From NCBI GenBank assembly GCA_012656075.1, contig JAAKBF010000390.1, forward strand, positions 558,001-622,000: a stretch of 64,000 nucleotides of DNA. Reading direction: 5' to 3'. This document shows positions 1 to 11,881 of this stretch, one piece after another. Below the pieces are notes generated by a model, which was given only the letters and a program-made list of their open reading frames with translations, was not told the origin of the DNA and did no database searches. How positions within the stretch are numbered: position 1 is the first letter of the stretch; each line of letters begins with the position of its first letter. The stretch comes from Phytophthora hibernalis. Taxonomy: Eukaryota; Oomycota; Peronosporomycetes; Peronosporales; Peronosporaceae. A program made the position numbers and the translations under genes.

Positions 1-761
1 GGCAGCGGCGGCTGCAAACAGAAAATATGGTACTCTACACAACTCCGTCAGCACCTGCCAACGTCCTCTCAGCTACTACAGCGTCCTCACCTGCATCACA
101 GTCGTCGCACAGGACGATCTCATTCTCTCTCTCCGAACTCTTGCAGACTTCACACACCGTCTGCGTCGTGTCCTGTGGAGCGTCGTCCATCTCCACGTCC
201 ATCTCCATGCCCATATCCTGCTCCTCGTCCTGTTTGTCTTGGTCCATATCCTGCTCCTGTTCTTCCTCCTGTTCTTCTTGCTCCTGCTCTTGATCCTGGT
301 CCTGAACCTGATCCTGTTCTTGGTCCTGGACCTGTTCCTGCTTCTGATCCTGCTGCTTGAGGCTTCCGTCTCAAAGTCACTGAGTTCGTCCATGGGGTCC
401 ACTTCCCGCATGTCGTACTCGCTCGAAGACTCGCTCTGGTAGTCACGTGGGTCGATGAACTGCGGTGACTCGTCAGGAGGCAGCGTACGGCTGCTGGCGT
501 TGGGCATCGCGGCTTAACGGTTGGGACCAAAAATAGTCCACGTGTCACAAAAATAGAAATGTGATTTGTGACTTAGAAATAGGTACGTACCCTCGGATTT
601 GACCGGAGCTGGAGCTGGGGCGTAGCGGGGCCGCGACCGGCGTCTGGGCGTGGCGCCGGTTGGCCTGGCAGCTTGGAAATGGTGCGCTGCACGAACGCGT
701 CGATGCGCAGCAGGTCCTGGTCCTCGTGCACCGCCGTCTCCCAGCTGAAGCGCACGCTCAT
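1..761 (-). CDS. PHD zinc-finger protein, N-terminal part, cut by left edge
   Basis: This is a minus-strand gene running off the left edge. The likely start is the ATG at 761 (MSVRFSW...). A splice donor GTACGT lies at 590, and coding resumes after about 512. A Q/E/D-rich stretch (about 365-245) leads into CEVCKSSERENEIVLCDDCD, the first two Cys pairs of a PHD finger, a chromatin reader that binds histone tails. The exon ends at 91 with donor GTGAGG. An intron at 12-90 ends in TTTGCAG, and the rest of the finger lies outside the window. The frame changes by one base inside the low-complexity repeat near 365, and the exact 3' splice site of intron 1 is unresolved. PHD identity is fairly sure; the full domain content is unknown. 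Confidence 0.6.
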
Positions 762-861
762 GATGGAGACCAAATTGATGACTATAAGAAATTAAAAAAA
801 TGGCTACAGAATTTGAGTCAAGCTGATTTTGTGCTACATGTATGACTAAAATCCTACATGT

Positions 862-1800
862 ATGACATCTTTCAATCATGTTTTTAGGGAAAATGTGGGC
901 TTCACCTTTTTTAGTGCCTCGGTCCCAGATTCCGACCGTGCAAAAACAATTGTTGGAGAACGATTAATAGCTCCGTGTCAACGTCTTCCTGGATTTATCG
1001 GAAATCAATCGGGTGCTGCTACTGCCCTGGATACCCCAATCGACAACTCCATCAAAGCGATGATGAGTAGCAGACGCGAGTTTGGTAGCGAGGGTATGGA
1101 GGTTGAAGAAAAACCAGTCCCAAAACAGGAAGAGGACGAACATGTTGCTCATGGAATACCACGCTCAATGTATGCAACCTCTCCTTATCTTCATTATGAT
1201 GTTGATGATGCGAGGATCTTAATCATGATGACTCCTTACTGTAATAATTACATGATTCAACTCGGCGCGTACATATGCTGTAGGTTGAGCTCAACTGTCC
1301 AAGCACTTGCAAGCAAGAAATCTGTCCTGCCTACCGGTCAACACGTGAAAACTCTCAATGCCGTCGAGTTTGACAACCTTCGCCGCCAACTTGCAGCTCA
1401 AACAGCGACATTTGTCAATCGCAAGCTCGAACAGGTTTGTTGAGTGAGATGTTCTGGCATCCACCCCAACATGTTTAACTTGCATTTGCAGGAAAGCGTC
1501 CGTCAGCAAAAACTGCAGATCAAGGAACTCGAGGCGGAGCTGACTCGTCTACTGGAGATTGAAGCAGAGATGATTGTGTACAAGCAACGCCCGATCGAGT
1601 CGATTCGTGCCGAGCTGAATCTGCACAAAATGGAAGTCGCCGCTCTTTCAGTGAGGCTTACGGTTGCTGCCAAGAAAGAAGTTGAAGTGGTACGTCGTTG
1701 CTCCCGTGCTTGTGGATAGCTTTACTGATATCACAACTTTTGTGCTGTACTGTGTACGTCGAAGTAGATGAAAATGCTGAGCGATGAACTTCATAAGTGA
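862..1800 (+). CDS. Coiled-coil protein, unrecognised
   Basis: Three exons join in phase: 862-1434, 1492-1689 and 1768-1800. The introns are GTTTGT...TTTGCAG and GTACGT...GAAGTAG. The last exon adds only about ten codons and a stop. A further candidate intron at 1170-1283 (GTATGC...GCTGTAG, 114 bases) is a multiple of three and has no stop, so it may be spliced or read through. The C-terminal half is a heptad-rich coiled coil (LQIKELEAELTRLLEIEAEM). No catalytic motif is visible. The true start may be the ATG at 1060 (MMSSRREFG), because the first 66 codons look non-coding. Function unknown. Confidence 0.6.
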
Positions 1801-2024
1801 AACCATTTTGACACCTGCAACAATCCATGATGGGACGGCTACTTTGCTCGATTGCTTTCGTTTGGCCTAACCAAAACTGCACCTTACCAAGTTTTTTCCC
1901 GCTCCTGGCCATCCTATCCTACCTTGTGAGTGTACAAATTCTGTTGTACGCTCCACTTGATTATTCCGCTCGGCACCGAGTGCCCAAGCAAACGTATGTC
2001 AATCACGTCCCACGAGGAGAGTGA

Positions 2025-4489
2025 TCATCCATGTCTGAATTGAACTCGAAGTGGGCTCAAATGGCCAACGCGAAAAGTTTTTGCGGTTGGTACGGCCAGT
2101 TTCAGGGGTGAAGCCGCGTTGACACTGTGGATCCACGCGTAACTTTCATGCTGAGAGATCCCCCATGTTGTACAGAGATCCTTGTAGTTATTTGGGAGCT
2201 CCGCAGGCTTTGAATGAGGTTGGAGTTTCTGGCGTCGCTGCTGTGAGCTACTGCCGCGGTTTGCACAGGGAATGAAGCGGTTAATGCCGTGGGTGTCTAG
2301 CGGTGGTGGAATACATGTAAAAGTTGAGGCTGCTGCAATTGCTGGATTTCGTGACGGTTTAGTAGCGGGGCTATTGAAGTGGGGCAAGCGCCTCCTTAGA
2401 TCTTGTAGCATCCCTTCCACGATGTCAAGTTGACCTGCAGGTAGTAGCTTAAAGCCTTCCTTTAATTTGGCTTGCACCCTCTTCTTTAGCATTACCAGTG
2501 CGTTCGTAAGATTGTGTTGTGTAGGTAGCACGGGTGCTGTACGTGTGGTCTCGCTGGGCACTGTCGAGTAGTAGATACCCTCGCTCTCGACAATTTCCTT
2601 GTTGCGAACACCAGCGAGAGTGTACAGAAGATGGCACCGTCGTGCTCTCCACCGAGCAGCAAGTAAATCCGAATATGTTTGCGGTTGTTTGAGTTCGACG
2701 GCGTGTTCACTTGCACCGTGATCGTACTCGACATGCGCTTCAGTTGTGCATCATGTTCGTCCTCTGCGAGGCATTGGTTATTGTCCGGTATCTGCACAAC
2801 GCAGCCATTCGAACCACCATCGGCTACTACAGCGGAGTCTTCAGACGTGCTGCTACAATAAGGTGTATTTAAACGCCGTGGCATCACACAGGTTCCATTG
2901 TCTTCGTTCTCGTGAAGGTCGATCAAGTTGCCTACTGACGCGCCGGATGTGTTACTTCTTATCGACGATCTCCTCCGATAAACCACCGTCCTCTTCTTGC
3001 TCGAGACGGATCCACCATGCTTACTATCCAGCAACGAGTGGCTTGAGGATTCTGGGCCTTGGCCTAGTATCGACTTGCGCGATTTCAAGCCAGGTTTTCG
3101 ACCAAGGTAGCCTCTGTCCCGTCGTCTATTGTGCACAGGGGTATTCTGTGAGTCCACGACACGATCGCTTTCGTGGTTATCATTCGTATTTGGTTCTTGG
3201 TGTGGATTTCTTGAAAGTAGACTACCTTTCGCTGCTATTGCTGCCCGGTCCATATGAATCTTCATCGTAGCAAGTTGTGCTGTGCCTGAATGTCGTTTTG
3301 ACTCTCGGGTGTCCTCAACCACTTGGAGCAGTTGAGCCAGGGTCAATTCCCCACTGCTTGCATCGCCAATACCAGTGCTAGAGCCGTTTTTCAAGATTGC
3401 TCGATGCAGCGGAAGAGCATTCAATCTTGCGACAACCGAGTGTGGGTCAGGAAGATCTGCGTGCCCACCCAAGCTAGAAAGTAACGCAAATGCTTCATAC
3501 CGCGGCAGTGTACCGCTATTGAAGACATCAAACACACGAAACTTGTTTGAAATGTGTGCAATTGTGTCAGGGTAAAAGCTTGCAATGAGGCGATCGGGGA
3601 TTTTGTAGTGCTGTGCCAATTTTTCCTGTTTCAGCTCTTCGAGGATTATGTCCTCTTCGCAATCGTCAATGACCTCTTGAAAAATTGGCAGCTCTAGAAA
3701 GTCTTGTTCAGCATTTTCAAGGTGTCGAAGCAGAACTTGTGATTTTTCGGGAGCCCACAGAGACTCAGTAGGAAGGAGACTTAGCAATCCTCTGGCTGAA
3801 GAAATATAATGCCCGCTTGCACTGGAATTGTTTAGTAGGACCGGAAGTATGTTTTGCAAAGCGGTCTCGGGGTGCACCGATGGACTCAACACCATTGCAC
3901 AGTTCATAAGTGCGCCGCAAAACAGTGAAAAGTCAGTGCGGGTTGGGCATTAACGTCGAGGTGCATACGCATTTTCCCCATGGTGGCCTGGGCAAAGATT
4001 CTCTCGATGGACGTCACTTGTAGCCCCTTTCAGATGACATCCCCGAATTGGTGGTGCTGTCACTTAGTAGTCCAGCATCACGCAAAATCTCCATGAACCG
4101 CGAGCAGCTGATCGAAGGCAATGCATCACCAACCGTGGATGAGTCATAGAACTTGAACAACCCGTAGAGTTGCTCAATCTGGACTGTTGATAATGTCTTG
4201 AGAGCCGAGTTGTTCAAATTCCAGTGGAATTCCGGTGTCAGTCTGACCCTGGGTATGTTTGAGGGCGGTCCAAGTCACCCTCGGGATGGGAACCATTGGT
4301 TTGTCGTAGAAGAAACTTCCCACCAGTGGTAGCGTGCTGTGACAGCCATTTTTTGCCTTTCGGGTTTGGAGCAGTGGAAATTCTTCGATCCATGCTGCGC
4401 TCGAAATCTGTCTGTGTGTTAGCAGCTGTGACCCTGCTTCGCAGTTGACATCCTTGCAACAAGTATTTTAGGCTGTGAAAATGCAGCAA
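2025..4489 (-). CDS. EF-hand-like conserved protein, tandem copy A
   Basis: This is a paralogue of the next gene (4688-6908), in the same order and on the same strand. A helical N-terminal module resembles EF-hand or p25-alpha/TPPP helices (LFKFYDSSTVGDALPSIS...). A second EF-hand-like stretch follows (KFRVFDVFNSGTLPRYEAF), then a low-complexity basic middle. A conserved block (IRIYLLLGGEHDGAIF) precedes a C-terminal segment (NNYKDLCTTWGISQHESYAWIH). The long central frame 3907-2560 is open. Relative to copy B, the frame changes near 4245, 4027, 3928 and 2596, each explained by one missing base. The N-terminus upstream of about 4300 is uncertain. The family is not recognised by name, and calcium binding is doubtful because the loops lack a full DxDxDG set. 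Confidence 0.55.
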
Positions 4490-4687
4490 CGCTCACATGT
4501 ACGTTGGAGCCGAAGACGATAATTACCTCTATCGCAAATTTGGTGAGCAGGCGGGAAGTATTCTTGTTCTCGAAGAAATATATTTCTCGTCACTACCATA
4601 TGCTTCTCTTGAATTATTTCTCTATGCATATTACTGAAGTACGAAGTATTTGTGTGGAAATGACTCAGGGGTACTCTCAATCTTCTT

Positions 4688-6908
4688 CTACATGGTCTGG
4701 TTATTATGCCTGGGAGGAAGGCGAAGTGGGCTTAGTTGACTATCGCGAACGAAACTCGGTTGGGTGTACGTTGTCACCAACTTCAAAGGTGATGCGGAGT
4801 TCACGTCATGAATCCACCCGTAGTTGTTGTTTTGAGACACCTCCCATGCCGCAAAAATATGTTTGTAGTTGCTCGGAAGATTGAATTGAGGGTGGTTGAC
4901 CGGTTTGGATGGAGGTGCTGACTTGAGTCGTCGCGGTAGTGACGTACGGACTCGACCTGGTGCTTGAGCTGCAGTCTTCAGCGGTGGAGTCAACGATTTT
5001 CGCTCCTCTCGTGCCCGGGCTGCGGTTGCGGTACCTCGCGATACCTTAGTGACTGGACTACTAAAGCGTGGTTGACGCTCTCGTAGATCTTGCAACATTT
5101 TGTCCACAATGTCAAGTTGGCCTGGGGGCGAAGTTCAAAGCCTTGCTTCAATTTGGCGACGACACACCTCCTCATCACAAGCAGCGCATTGATCAAACGT
5201 TTTTGAACTGGAAGCACAGGCGTTATTCGAGTCGTCTCACAAGGCGCTGCCGTGTAGTAGACTCCTTCTCTCTCCACGATTTCCTTGGTTGCAAACACAA
5301 GCGAGATTGCGTAGCAGATTGCACCGTCATGGTCACCACCGAGCAGCAAGAAAATCCGAATCGCCTTGCTATTGCTAGCACTTGGTGGTTCATGTACCTG
5401 AACTGTGATACCACCCGACGGACACAGTAGCTGAATGTCATTATCCGTATCCGCAAGACATTCGAGTGTCTTCGTATCGCCTTTCTCGTCCACCTCTCTA
5501 CATGTAGTAGTGTTGATGCGAGAAGAGGTAGCTGAAAAACGGGATTCCATTGCAGGTTGGGGCCCTTCGAAGGGCTTAGTACCACTCAAAACAGCTACCG
5601 CGATGTCAGCCTTGGCACTCATTCTCGTCGACTTTTGATGCAGCAATGGTTTCTTCCTATCGGAGATGAAGCCACGCATTTTGGAGTTGCGATGGTTACT
5701 GCTCTGTGCGTGGCTCGACGTTTTATCTGCCGCTTGGGTTAGTGTTGACTTGCGGGGTACAGATGTACCGTGCCTTCTGGTGCTACTAGTTTGCGTAGTC
5801 TTCTGCGCGATCTCGACGCTTTCACTATCATCGAGAACAATCGATTCGACTGATGCAGCTTTCGCAAGAAGGTTACTCCTCGCTGCCAAAGCTGCTCGGT
5901 CCAGTCGGATCTTAATTGCAGCAAGTTGTGCTGTGGTTGAGCTCCGATTTGACTCTCTAGTAGCTTCAATCACTTGCAGCAATTGTGCCAAGGTCAACTC
6001 GCCACTAGAATCGCTGCCAGAGCTTGTTTGAAGAGAATTGGGCGCTGAGAGTTTCGCCAGGACGGCGTACGGCGCAGGAAGGTCTAAGTGCTTTCCCAAA
6101 CTAGAAAGAAGCGGAACACCTCGTGCCGCGGAAGTGTGCCACGATCGAAGGCATCAAACATGCGAAACTTGCTTGATATGAGTGCGATCGTATCCGGATG
6201 AAAGCTGGCAGTGAGATGGCCCGGGACTTCGTAGTGCCGTTCCAGCTTTTCCTTCCTGACCTCCGACAGAGCTTTGTCCCGCGTACAGTCCGCAATCACC
6301 TGTTGGAAAGCGGCCATTTCTCGGTAGTCGTGAAGAGTTTCAACTGGCTGCGAATGTGCTTCCTCGGGTGTCCAAAGCGACATTGTGCCATCTGAAGGAG
6401 ATGTCCGAGTAACCCGTTGGCTGCGGATCGATGGTCTTCAACAGAGCTCTCCAAAGGGCCGGGACAATCTGCTGCAGAGCAGCCTCAGGTCGCTCCAACG
6501 GGTTCAGCAGCATCGCGCAGTGCATCAACGCGCCGCAAAGAGCGAAAACGTGAGTGCAGGCTGGTCATCCGCGTCCAGATACACGCGCATCTTGCCCATA
6601 ACAGCCTGCGCGAAAACCCGCTCAACGGCGTCAACTCGAAGGCCTTCATCTTTCATCAACCCAGCATCTCTTAAAACCTCCATAAACCTTGAACAGTTAA
6701 TCGACGGTAACGCATCACCAATTGTGGACGAGTCGTAGAACTTGAACGACGCGTAGAGCTGCTCAGTCTGCGTCTTGGACAGCGTCTGGAGCGCCGAATT
6801 GTTCAAGTTCCAGTGAAGTTCCGGCGTGAGTCTCGTTCCTGGACATGTTTGAGGCCGCACTTTCTCACCACGTGGTCGATGGCCACTTTGCCGCAGCAAA
6901 GTCGACAT
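4688..6908 (-). CDS. EF-hand-like conserved protein, tandem copy B
   Basis: The start at 6908 gives MSTLLRQSGHRPRGEKV. The same modules follow as in copy A: an EF-hand/TPPP-like first domain, a second EF-hand-like segment (KFRMFDAFDRGTLPRHE), a basic low-complexity middle, the block IRIFLLLGGDHDGAIC, and a C-terminal NYKHIFAAWEVSQNNNYGWIH segment ending SPLRLPPRHNNQTM. Protein similarity to copy A is continuous from end to end, but the frame must be changed near 6538, 6430, 6385, 6108 and 5125. Each change is consistent with one missing base, often in a run. Conserved protein sequence across the breaks argues that the gene is functional and the breaks are sequence errors. Function unknown. 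Confidence 0.6.
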
Positions 6909-7024
6909 CTTGAGTTCCTTTACGTACTGGGCAGCAAAAGAGGCTTATTTTAACTAGCAGCAGCATCTCGTTACATGTAAGGTTACATGTAACCTAAGTA
7001 GTATACCCCTCATGAAGACATGGG

Positions 7025-7422
7025 TTACAGCAGCACTTGGCCGCGTAACTGTCGACACATGGGTACGTTACACTGTAGTGCCTGGCAGTGCAGCGCGTGG
7101 TACGCGAAGAGCTCGACGATGGCCGCCGCGATGGGGTACGCACACCACTTGGGGCTGTGTGAAGCCCAGCAGGACGCCCGCAGGAAGCGCTTCATGTGTG
7201 CACACAACGCGCGGAAGTCTGGGGCTCGGCACTGGGCGTCGTCGCAGTTACACGCGTGTACCAGCAGCTGGTTGGTGCGCTCCTGTTCATCATCTGCTAC
7301 GGCCGCTTGGAACGCGTCCGTGAGCTGCAGCAGAGCGAGAGTTAGATGGAGAGCTACGAAGGGGTACACGAGGTTACCTCTTGAGCGCGCTGCCGCTCCT
7401 GCTTGATGCTCACGTCCGGCAT
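7025..7422 (-). CDS. Small TAZ-type zinc-finger protein
   Basis: Two exons: 7422-7378 (MPDVSIKQERQRAQE) and 7324-7025. They are joined across a 53-base intron (GTAACC...CTGCTGCAG), phase 0, giving 114 residues. The second exon is almost entirely a TAZ zinc finger. It has the pattern HACNCxxxxC, LCAHMKRFL, CWASHSPKWC, then FAYHALHCQALQC and NVPMCRQL, with Cys/His spacing matching the four-helix TAZ fold of CBP/p300. TAZ domains bind transcription-factor activation segments. This protein carries nothing else, so it may be a stand-alone adaptor. It is transcribed away from the downstream SulP gene. Confidence 0.75.
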
Positions 7423-7783
7423 TGCAAAATGGGCTATACGTTAGCGCTTGACCAGGTTACTCAAGCGGGGTATGCGAACCTAACGATCGCATTTTAGAAT
7501 TTAGATGCGGGAGTCTAGATTTGAATTCAACATCTAGACTGCTGAATCTAGGTTCTCAGCAAGCGGATAGGAATTTTATAGGTTTTTCTTAGTGAGAGGG
7601 GATGCTGGTTCAAGTATACTTGTCTAAAGGTTGGTATGTATACAACGGTATAATTCTGTTCTGCCATGGTACGGGCTATTCTCATCTGGTCATCTCGCAA
7701 AGAGACAGCCTCGTCACGTTTGACTCGTCCTGCTGGCTTGTCGCCGCTGTTTCTCGGCCCACAGCGCGTTCTGGAGGCTGGCC

Positions 7784-10550
7784 ATGGCCGCGTCGTCTTC
7801 CCCGTCGTCTCCCGCGTCCAACGACCTGTCGCTCGCGGCGGTCGGCGCGCTGCTCTCGTCGCTGTATGCATCTGCGCGCGACGCCCGGCAGCGTGTAACC
7901 CGCCAGCGGTTACTCTTTTCCTGAAGCAGCACGTACCCATCCTCAGTGGTTACCCGCCTACGATTTACGCGAGGACCTGCAGTATGACATCGTATCCGGG
8001 GTTACGGTCGGGCTCATGCTCGTACCCCAGGAGGTATCCCTGAGTGCCATGATGGGTGTACCCCCATTTACGGCCTCTACACGGCCGCGGTCGTACCCCT
8101 CGTGTACCCCCTATTCGGTACCTCCAGGGTACTCTCTGTAGCCAACGGGGCTGAAGTGAGTCTACTGGTAGGCTCAGCTATCAAGAAGGTGGAGAGTGAA
8201 GAAGAACGTGTAGCTACAGGTATCCTGCTGTCCTTTCTCAGTGGAGTCGTGTTACTTTTCATGGGGATGTTTCGACTTGGAGTAATCGCCGACTTCTTTT
8301 CAAGGCCTGTGATGGGCGGCTTCATCTCGGCTGGAGGGGTACTCATCATGTTGTCTCAGGTGGCAAGCTGGCTCGGACTTGAGATCAAGAGCAGAGATCT
8401 ACCAGTTCTCACGGTGTTAGACCTGATGGAACAGTTCCCAGACCTCAATACGTTGAGTTTGGCACTTGGAGCATTTTCCATTTTGGTGCTCGTGGGAATG
8501 CACGAGTTGAAGAGACACGTGGTGAGGAGCTGGTCAGAGTTGAGGAGGAGTTTGAAGACCAGTTTGCTATTGAGACGTCGAGAGCACTGAACCAACTGTC
8601 CATGAGCACGAGCTCGTCGAGTGGAGAGATGGATGAAGAGGATGAGAAACAGAACAAGACAGCCGATTATCCTGGAGACATTGAACTGGGCAACGTCCCC
8701 AAGCCCAAGCAACGACAGCCGAGGCGGGAGGAGGATTTAGAGGCGGAGGACACGACGGTCTCGCCCCGTGGATCGAGGTGGGCTGACCTGCCGGCGGTGT
8801 TTACCACGGGCTCTCTCCGACGACGGGATTATGTGTTATCATCTCCATGGGGGCTTCCGGGCGCAGTAGCCGTGATCTGGGCTCGAACGACTTGGATTTG
8901 GCCCGCTCGTGCCGTCAGCGAGATTTGGCTGCGATTACTCGAAGCACGCGCAACGGACGCATGGACGACGAAGGTGTGGGGTTCTCGCTTTCTGACGAAG
9001 ACTACATTACGATTGAGAGGCCGCTTGACTTTGGAACGCGACCCAACGGGGCTGTGGCCTCGGCCGGTGGCATGCACCGCTCTAGCTCAGATGAAACAGG
9101 ATCAACGCGGACACTGCCTAGGATGAATCCTACTCAACCCAAAGTGGAGAGACCTCGACGTGCTCGCAACGGAGATGCTGATCGTGAAGACGATGAGGCA
9201 GAGGCTAAAGCGGAGGCAGAAATGAAGAGACGCATTAAGGAGCTAGCGTCGCCCGCGAAGTCAGAGGCTGGATCAGAATCGGCCACCTCAACTACAGCGC
9301 TGACAGGACGTATGCTGGCGGCATCATCGACTTCTATCCGTTTGTTACGTTCCAAAATGGCTGTGCTGATCGCGCTACGGTTAGTGTGTGATCTGGGAGC
9401 ATTTATGGTGTGTCTACTGGGCGGAATAGTGGGTTATTTGGCTCCAGAAGGCTCCCTGACGCTCGCTGGAGACGTGCCTGGTGGTTATCCGTCGCCCAAG
9501 AGGCCCTGGTACGGATTGAGCACGAATATCATCGAGGCTGATCGGCTCTACCACCTGTTCATTGATACGCTGTCGATCGCTATCATATCATACATGTGCA
9601 GTGTTGCTATGGCTAAACGTTTGGCCATAAAGGAGGGCTACCGAATCCGGCCTAACCAGGAGCTCATTGCTCTGGGGTTCTCGAACCTCGTTGGCTCCTT
9701 TTTCCAGGGCATGCCTTCGACGGGCGGTCTTTCGCGAACGGCTGTGAACATGCAGAATGCCCGCACGCAGCTTGCAAGCGTCATTACTGTGCTCGTTGTG
9801 GTACTGGTGCTCTACACAGCCACATCCGCTCTCGCCTACCTGCCGAAGGCTAGTCTGGCATCCATCATTATCGTAGCAGGCTACTCGCTGATCGAGCTGA
9901 AAGAAGCGAAGTGGCTTTATCGTGTCAAGCGTGACGAGTTCTACGTGTGGCTGGCGTCATTCGTGCTCTCGTGTCTGCTGGGTGTGCTTCCTGGACTGCT
10001 GTCTTCCATTTTCTGCTCGCTGGTCGCTGTGATCTACAAGACTCGTCGCCCGACAGTGTCCATGCTGGGCGAGGTGACCGATGAGGAGACTGGTGAGAAT
10101 CGGATTGTGGATCTAGACTTGTTCCCGGACACAGCGCGCCCGTTATCCGACGTCGTTGCCATTCGTGTTGAAGGCGCGCTCTACTTTGCCAACTGCGAGT
10201 ACATCGAGCGTGTGGTGGAACGCGAAGTACGCAAGCGTCATGAGACGGAGGGTGTCCTTGTTCGCGGTGTGGTGATTGATGCGGGTTCCATCATGGATTG
10301 GGACACTACAACTATCCAGATGATGAAGCATTTGAAGACCGAGCTTCGTATGCAGGGCATCATGCTTGCCATTGTCAATGCGCGTGACAGACTCCAGCAT
10401 CTGCTTCAGACGTCCGAGTTCCTCGTGGGCATCGTGCACAATGACGCTCGCATCGGATTTCCAGAGGCCATCACTGCCATCCGCACGGAGGAGATGCCGT
10501 CTGACGAAAGTCAGGTACTGTCGCGTTCCTCTCGGGTGCACAGCATTTAG
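7784..10550 (+). CDS. SulP-family anion transporter 1 with STAS domain
   Basis: This is a sulfate permease/SLC26-type membrane transporter. Visible SulP marks are VPQEVSLSAMMGVPP, RPVMGGFISAGGVLIMLSQ, MAKRLAIKEGYRI, and GMPSTGGLSRTAVNMQN before the last membrane helices. A C-terminal STAS domain contains VVIDAGSIMDWDTTTIQMM. An unusually long acidic, hydrophilic insert (about 8530-9330) splits the membrane domain. Frame changes occur near 7935, 7952, 8063 (a run of five C), 8490 and 8848. The stretch 8847-10550 is open throughout. The ATG at 7784 is the most plausible start, but the N-terminus is poorly fixed by these breaks. An MscL gene starts 212 bases downstream on the same strand. Confidence 0.75.
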
Positions 10551-10762
10551 AGCGCATGGAGCCCGTACCCACCACAGCCAACTAGAATCCACACGTGTCT
10601 GTAAAAATGAAATGTACGAAAATTGAATGTTCGTTTAGGGCAATGAAGGACTTGGATGGCATGGAATGCATATGGGTCACGTTGAATGGCCAAATTCAGA
10701 CATCTTCGAGACTGGAAATAGCCGAATGCAAACCCTGTTGACAAACAGCTTCGTCCATCGAA

Positions 10763-11447
10763 ATGGAGTTTGCTCAGCGCGCTACAGTTGCTGCTCCTGC
10801 CCCTAGCAATGGGGATGTTATTGATGGAACGAAGCCTGCGCTATCCATATCGGCGGACGACATGGAAAAAGTGCTCGACAAAGTTACGAACCACATCCAG
10901 GCGATCTCGCCCAAGGACGACCTGCACGCGCTGGTGACCGACTTTCGCGGCTTCATCCAGCGCGGCAACATCGTGGATTTGGCCATCGGTATGATCATGG
11001 GCACCTCCTTCACGGCGATCCTCCAGTCGCTAGTGGTGGACATCCTGTCCCCGATTCTGAGTCTGATCTCCACACGCAGCTTGGGCAACTACTACGCTGT
11101 GGCAAGATGCCCCAGCAACCACAAGGACTGCAACAGTGAATCATGGGAGACGCCAATCCAAGCACGTGACTCGGGTGCCATCACCGTCAACTATGGGCTC
11201 TTCATCGAGAATATCGTGCGCTTTTTCATCAACGCGCTCTTCCTCTACTTTGCAGTCAAACGAGGTTCGTCTTCCGCGGACTTCCTGCTCTCAGATAACT
11301 TGTCATTTAACCGCATATTGCCATCCCACAGCCATGATGGTCGTCCAGGGTCTAAACAAACTCATGAAAAGCGCCGACTTCGTCACGAAAGGACTCAAGG
11401 TAGCGCCCACCACCGAAACCAAAGCAAACCCCAACACTTCAACTTGA
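10763..11447 (+). CDS. mscL: MscL-type large-conductance mechanosensitive channel 1
   Basis: Two exons, 10763-11264 and 11332-11447, are joined by an intron GTTCGT...TCCCACAG, phase 1, giving 205 residues with no frame break. The first membrane helix carries the MscL hallmark RGNIVDLAIGMIMGTSF and continues LVVDILSPILSLIS. The extracellular loop contains two Cys (RCPSNHKDC). The second helix is NIVRFFINALFLYFAVKR. There is a long hydrophilic N-terminus (about 50 residues) that bacterial MscL lacks. MscL opens under membrane tension and releases solutes during hypo-osmotic shock. The gene directly follows a SulP transporter on the same strand. Confidence 0.85.
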
Positions 11448-11881
11448 CATTTAACCTTAAAATCACATAAAGTATTTTTAAATCCTTTTTAACACATTGG
11501 TAAAGTATTGAGAAAAAAACTTTGTGTAAAACAAATACACGGGATAAGTCTTAGCTGGTCTTACAAACGACCTCTTCGTGCAGCCACAGATGCGATAAAA
11601 GCTTACTTTTACCGACAATGCAGGAGCATCAATTTACTGCAGCCAGGTTTCGCACCGGGTTAAGAGTAAAATTGGGGGTAAGCGAGGTGGGGAGCATTGC
11701 CCAGTTTCTTCTTTCAGAAGGCTTCCACTACACACTGCATGCTGCAGCGGCTGCAGCCTGCACAAGCTGGCACAGGCGCGAGCGAGTTCTTCAGAGAGAT
11801 CGCAATTTGTCCACACAATCGAGGCATTGCTGCAGCGATGGCAGATCACAGCCCGAGAGATCGACTGTTGTAGATGTTGTA
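11448..11881. other. Intergenic, no gene seen
   Basis: AT-rich 3' flank of the MscL gene. No supported coding region or RNA gene. Confidence 0.5.
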
